From NCBI GenBank assembly GCA_020718945.1, contig DYRB01000020.1:1-15250 (forward strand): a stretch of 15,250 nt of DNA. Reading direction: 5' to 3'. Shown here piece by piece: positions 15,017 to 15,250 of the stretch. The stretch is from Lamprocystis purpurea. GTDB lineage: Bacteria; Pseudomonadota; Gammaproteobacteria; Chromatiales; Chromatiaceae. Each line of letters starts with the position of its first letter. Position 1 is the stretch's first letter. The position numbers and the translations under genes are program-made. The notes below the pieces were generated by a model that ran no database searches, was not told the DNA's origin, and was given only the letters and a program-made list of their open reading frames with translations.

Positions 15017-15036
15017 GCGCGGTCCTGGGACCGCGC
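15017..15036. repeat. Perfect 9-bp hairpin
   Basis: GCGCGGTCC and GGACCGCGC flank a 2-base loop, 30 bases after the small membrane gene. No T-tract follows; it may mark the end of that transcript. Confidence 0.6.
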
Positions 15037-15233
15037 AGCAGGTCCAGGGCGGGACCGGCGAGGGGCAGGACGCGCCGCTCGCCGTTTCTGGCCTCGTGCA
15101 GGGTGGGGTTCGAGGCGCAGTGGAACGGAAAACCGGGCTAAGCCTATTTCTGTGTACGCAAGGCATTGGTGGTCGGCCACCCCTCAGTCAAAGTAGGCTT
15201 AGGAACAGTTCAGAAACAACTGAGGCATCTGGG

Positions 15234-15250
15234 GGGCGGGCGTCCCGCCC
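15234..15250. repeat. GC-rich palindrome cut by the window edge
   Basis: GGGCGGG CGT CCCGCCC forms a 7-bp stem. The form resembles dispersed GC-rich palindromes of proteobacteria; the element may continue beyond the window. Confidence 0.45.

Larger units (their letters stand above)
14987..15250. other. Intergenic region rich in inverted repeats
   Basis: No gene is recognised. Visible are a perfect 9-bp hairpin (15017-15036, loop TG), a 9-bp inverted repeat CTAAGCCTA / TAGGCTTAG (15138-15146 and 15194-15202), a 7-bp inverted repeat CCTCAGT / ACTGAGG (15182-15188 and 15219-15225), and a 7-bp GC stem at the edge (15234-15250, loop CGT). Base composition becomes less GC-rich between about 15125 and 15230. 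Confidence 0.6.

Overview
The window is GC-rich chromosomal DNA around the replication-initiation locus of a gammaproteobacterium. The order yidC-yidD-rnpA-rpmH <-> dnaA-dnaN is the conserved bacterial dnaA neighbourhood. MnmG numbering (629 aa, Cys277) matches the E. coli protein. A Chromatiales-like (purple sulfur or related) host is plausible from the overall character, but that is inference and no gene here proves it.

Layout, left to right. 1-162 is a REP-doublet (REPIN-like) inverted-repeat element. 163-411 has no recognisable gene. 419-820 (-) is a class I cytochrome c interrupted by an in-frame amber codon. 937-2826 (-) is mnmG. 2827-3110 is a divergent AT-richer spacer with a 29-bp imperfect inverted repeat of phased CGCAAAT motifs. 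3111-7045 (+) is a tight MoxR ATPase / DUF58 / TgpA-type transglutaminase operon. 7075-7796 (+) is a collapsed hybrid sensor kinase relic. 7799-11896 (-) is the mnmE, yidC, yidD, rnpA, rpmH cluster. 11897-12179 is the divergent rpmH/dnaA spacer with a sigma70-like promoter, one perfect DnaA box and a C-rich leader. 12180-14639 (+) is dnaA-dnaN. The right end carries a strong hairpin, a small predicted membrane protein and a cluster of inverted repeats; recF, the usual next gene, is not within the window.

How the genes fit together. DnaA and the beta clamp start and support replication. L34, RnpA, YidD and YidC serve ribosome assembly, tRNA processing and membrane insertion. MnmE and MnmG form one tRNA-U34-modifying complex, but their genes are separated here by the MoxR-DUF58-TgpA block and the kinase relic.

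The most unusual point is rnpA. It has no ATG, GTG or TTG codon in any frame between the rpmH stop and the conserved RnpA domain. Its open frame runs back through the whole of rpmH to a TTG next to the predicted transcription start, recalling the nested rpmH/rnpA arrangement known from Thermus. The cytochrome amber codon and the kinase collapse are the other clear anomalies.
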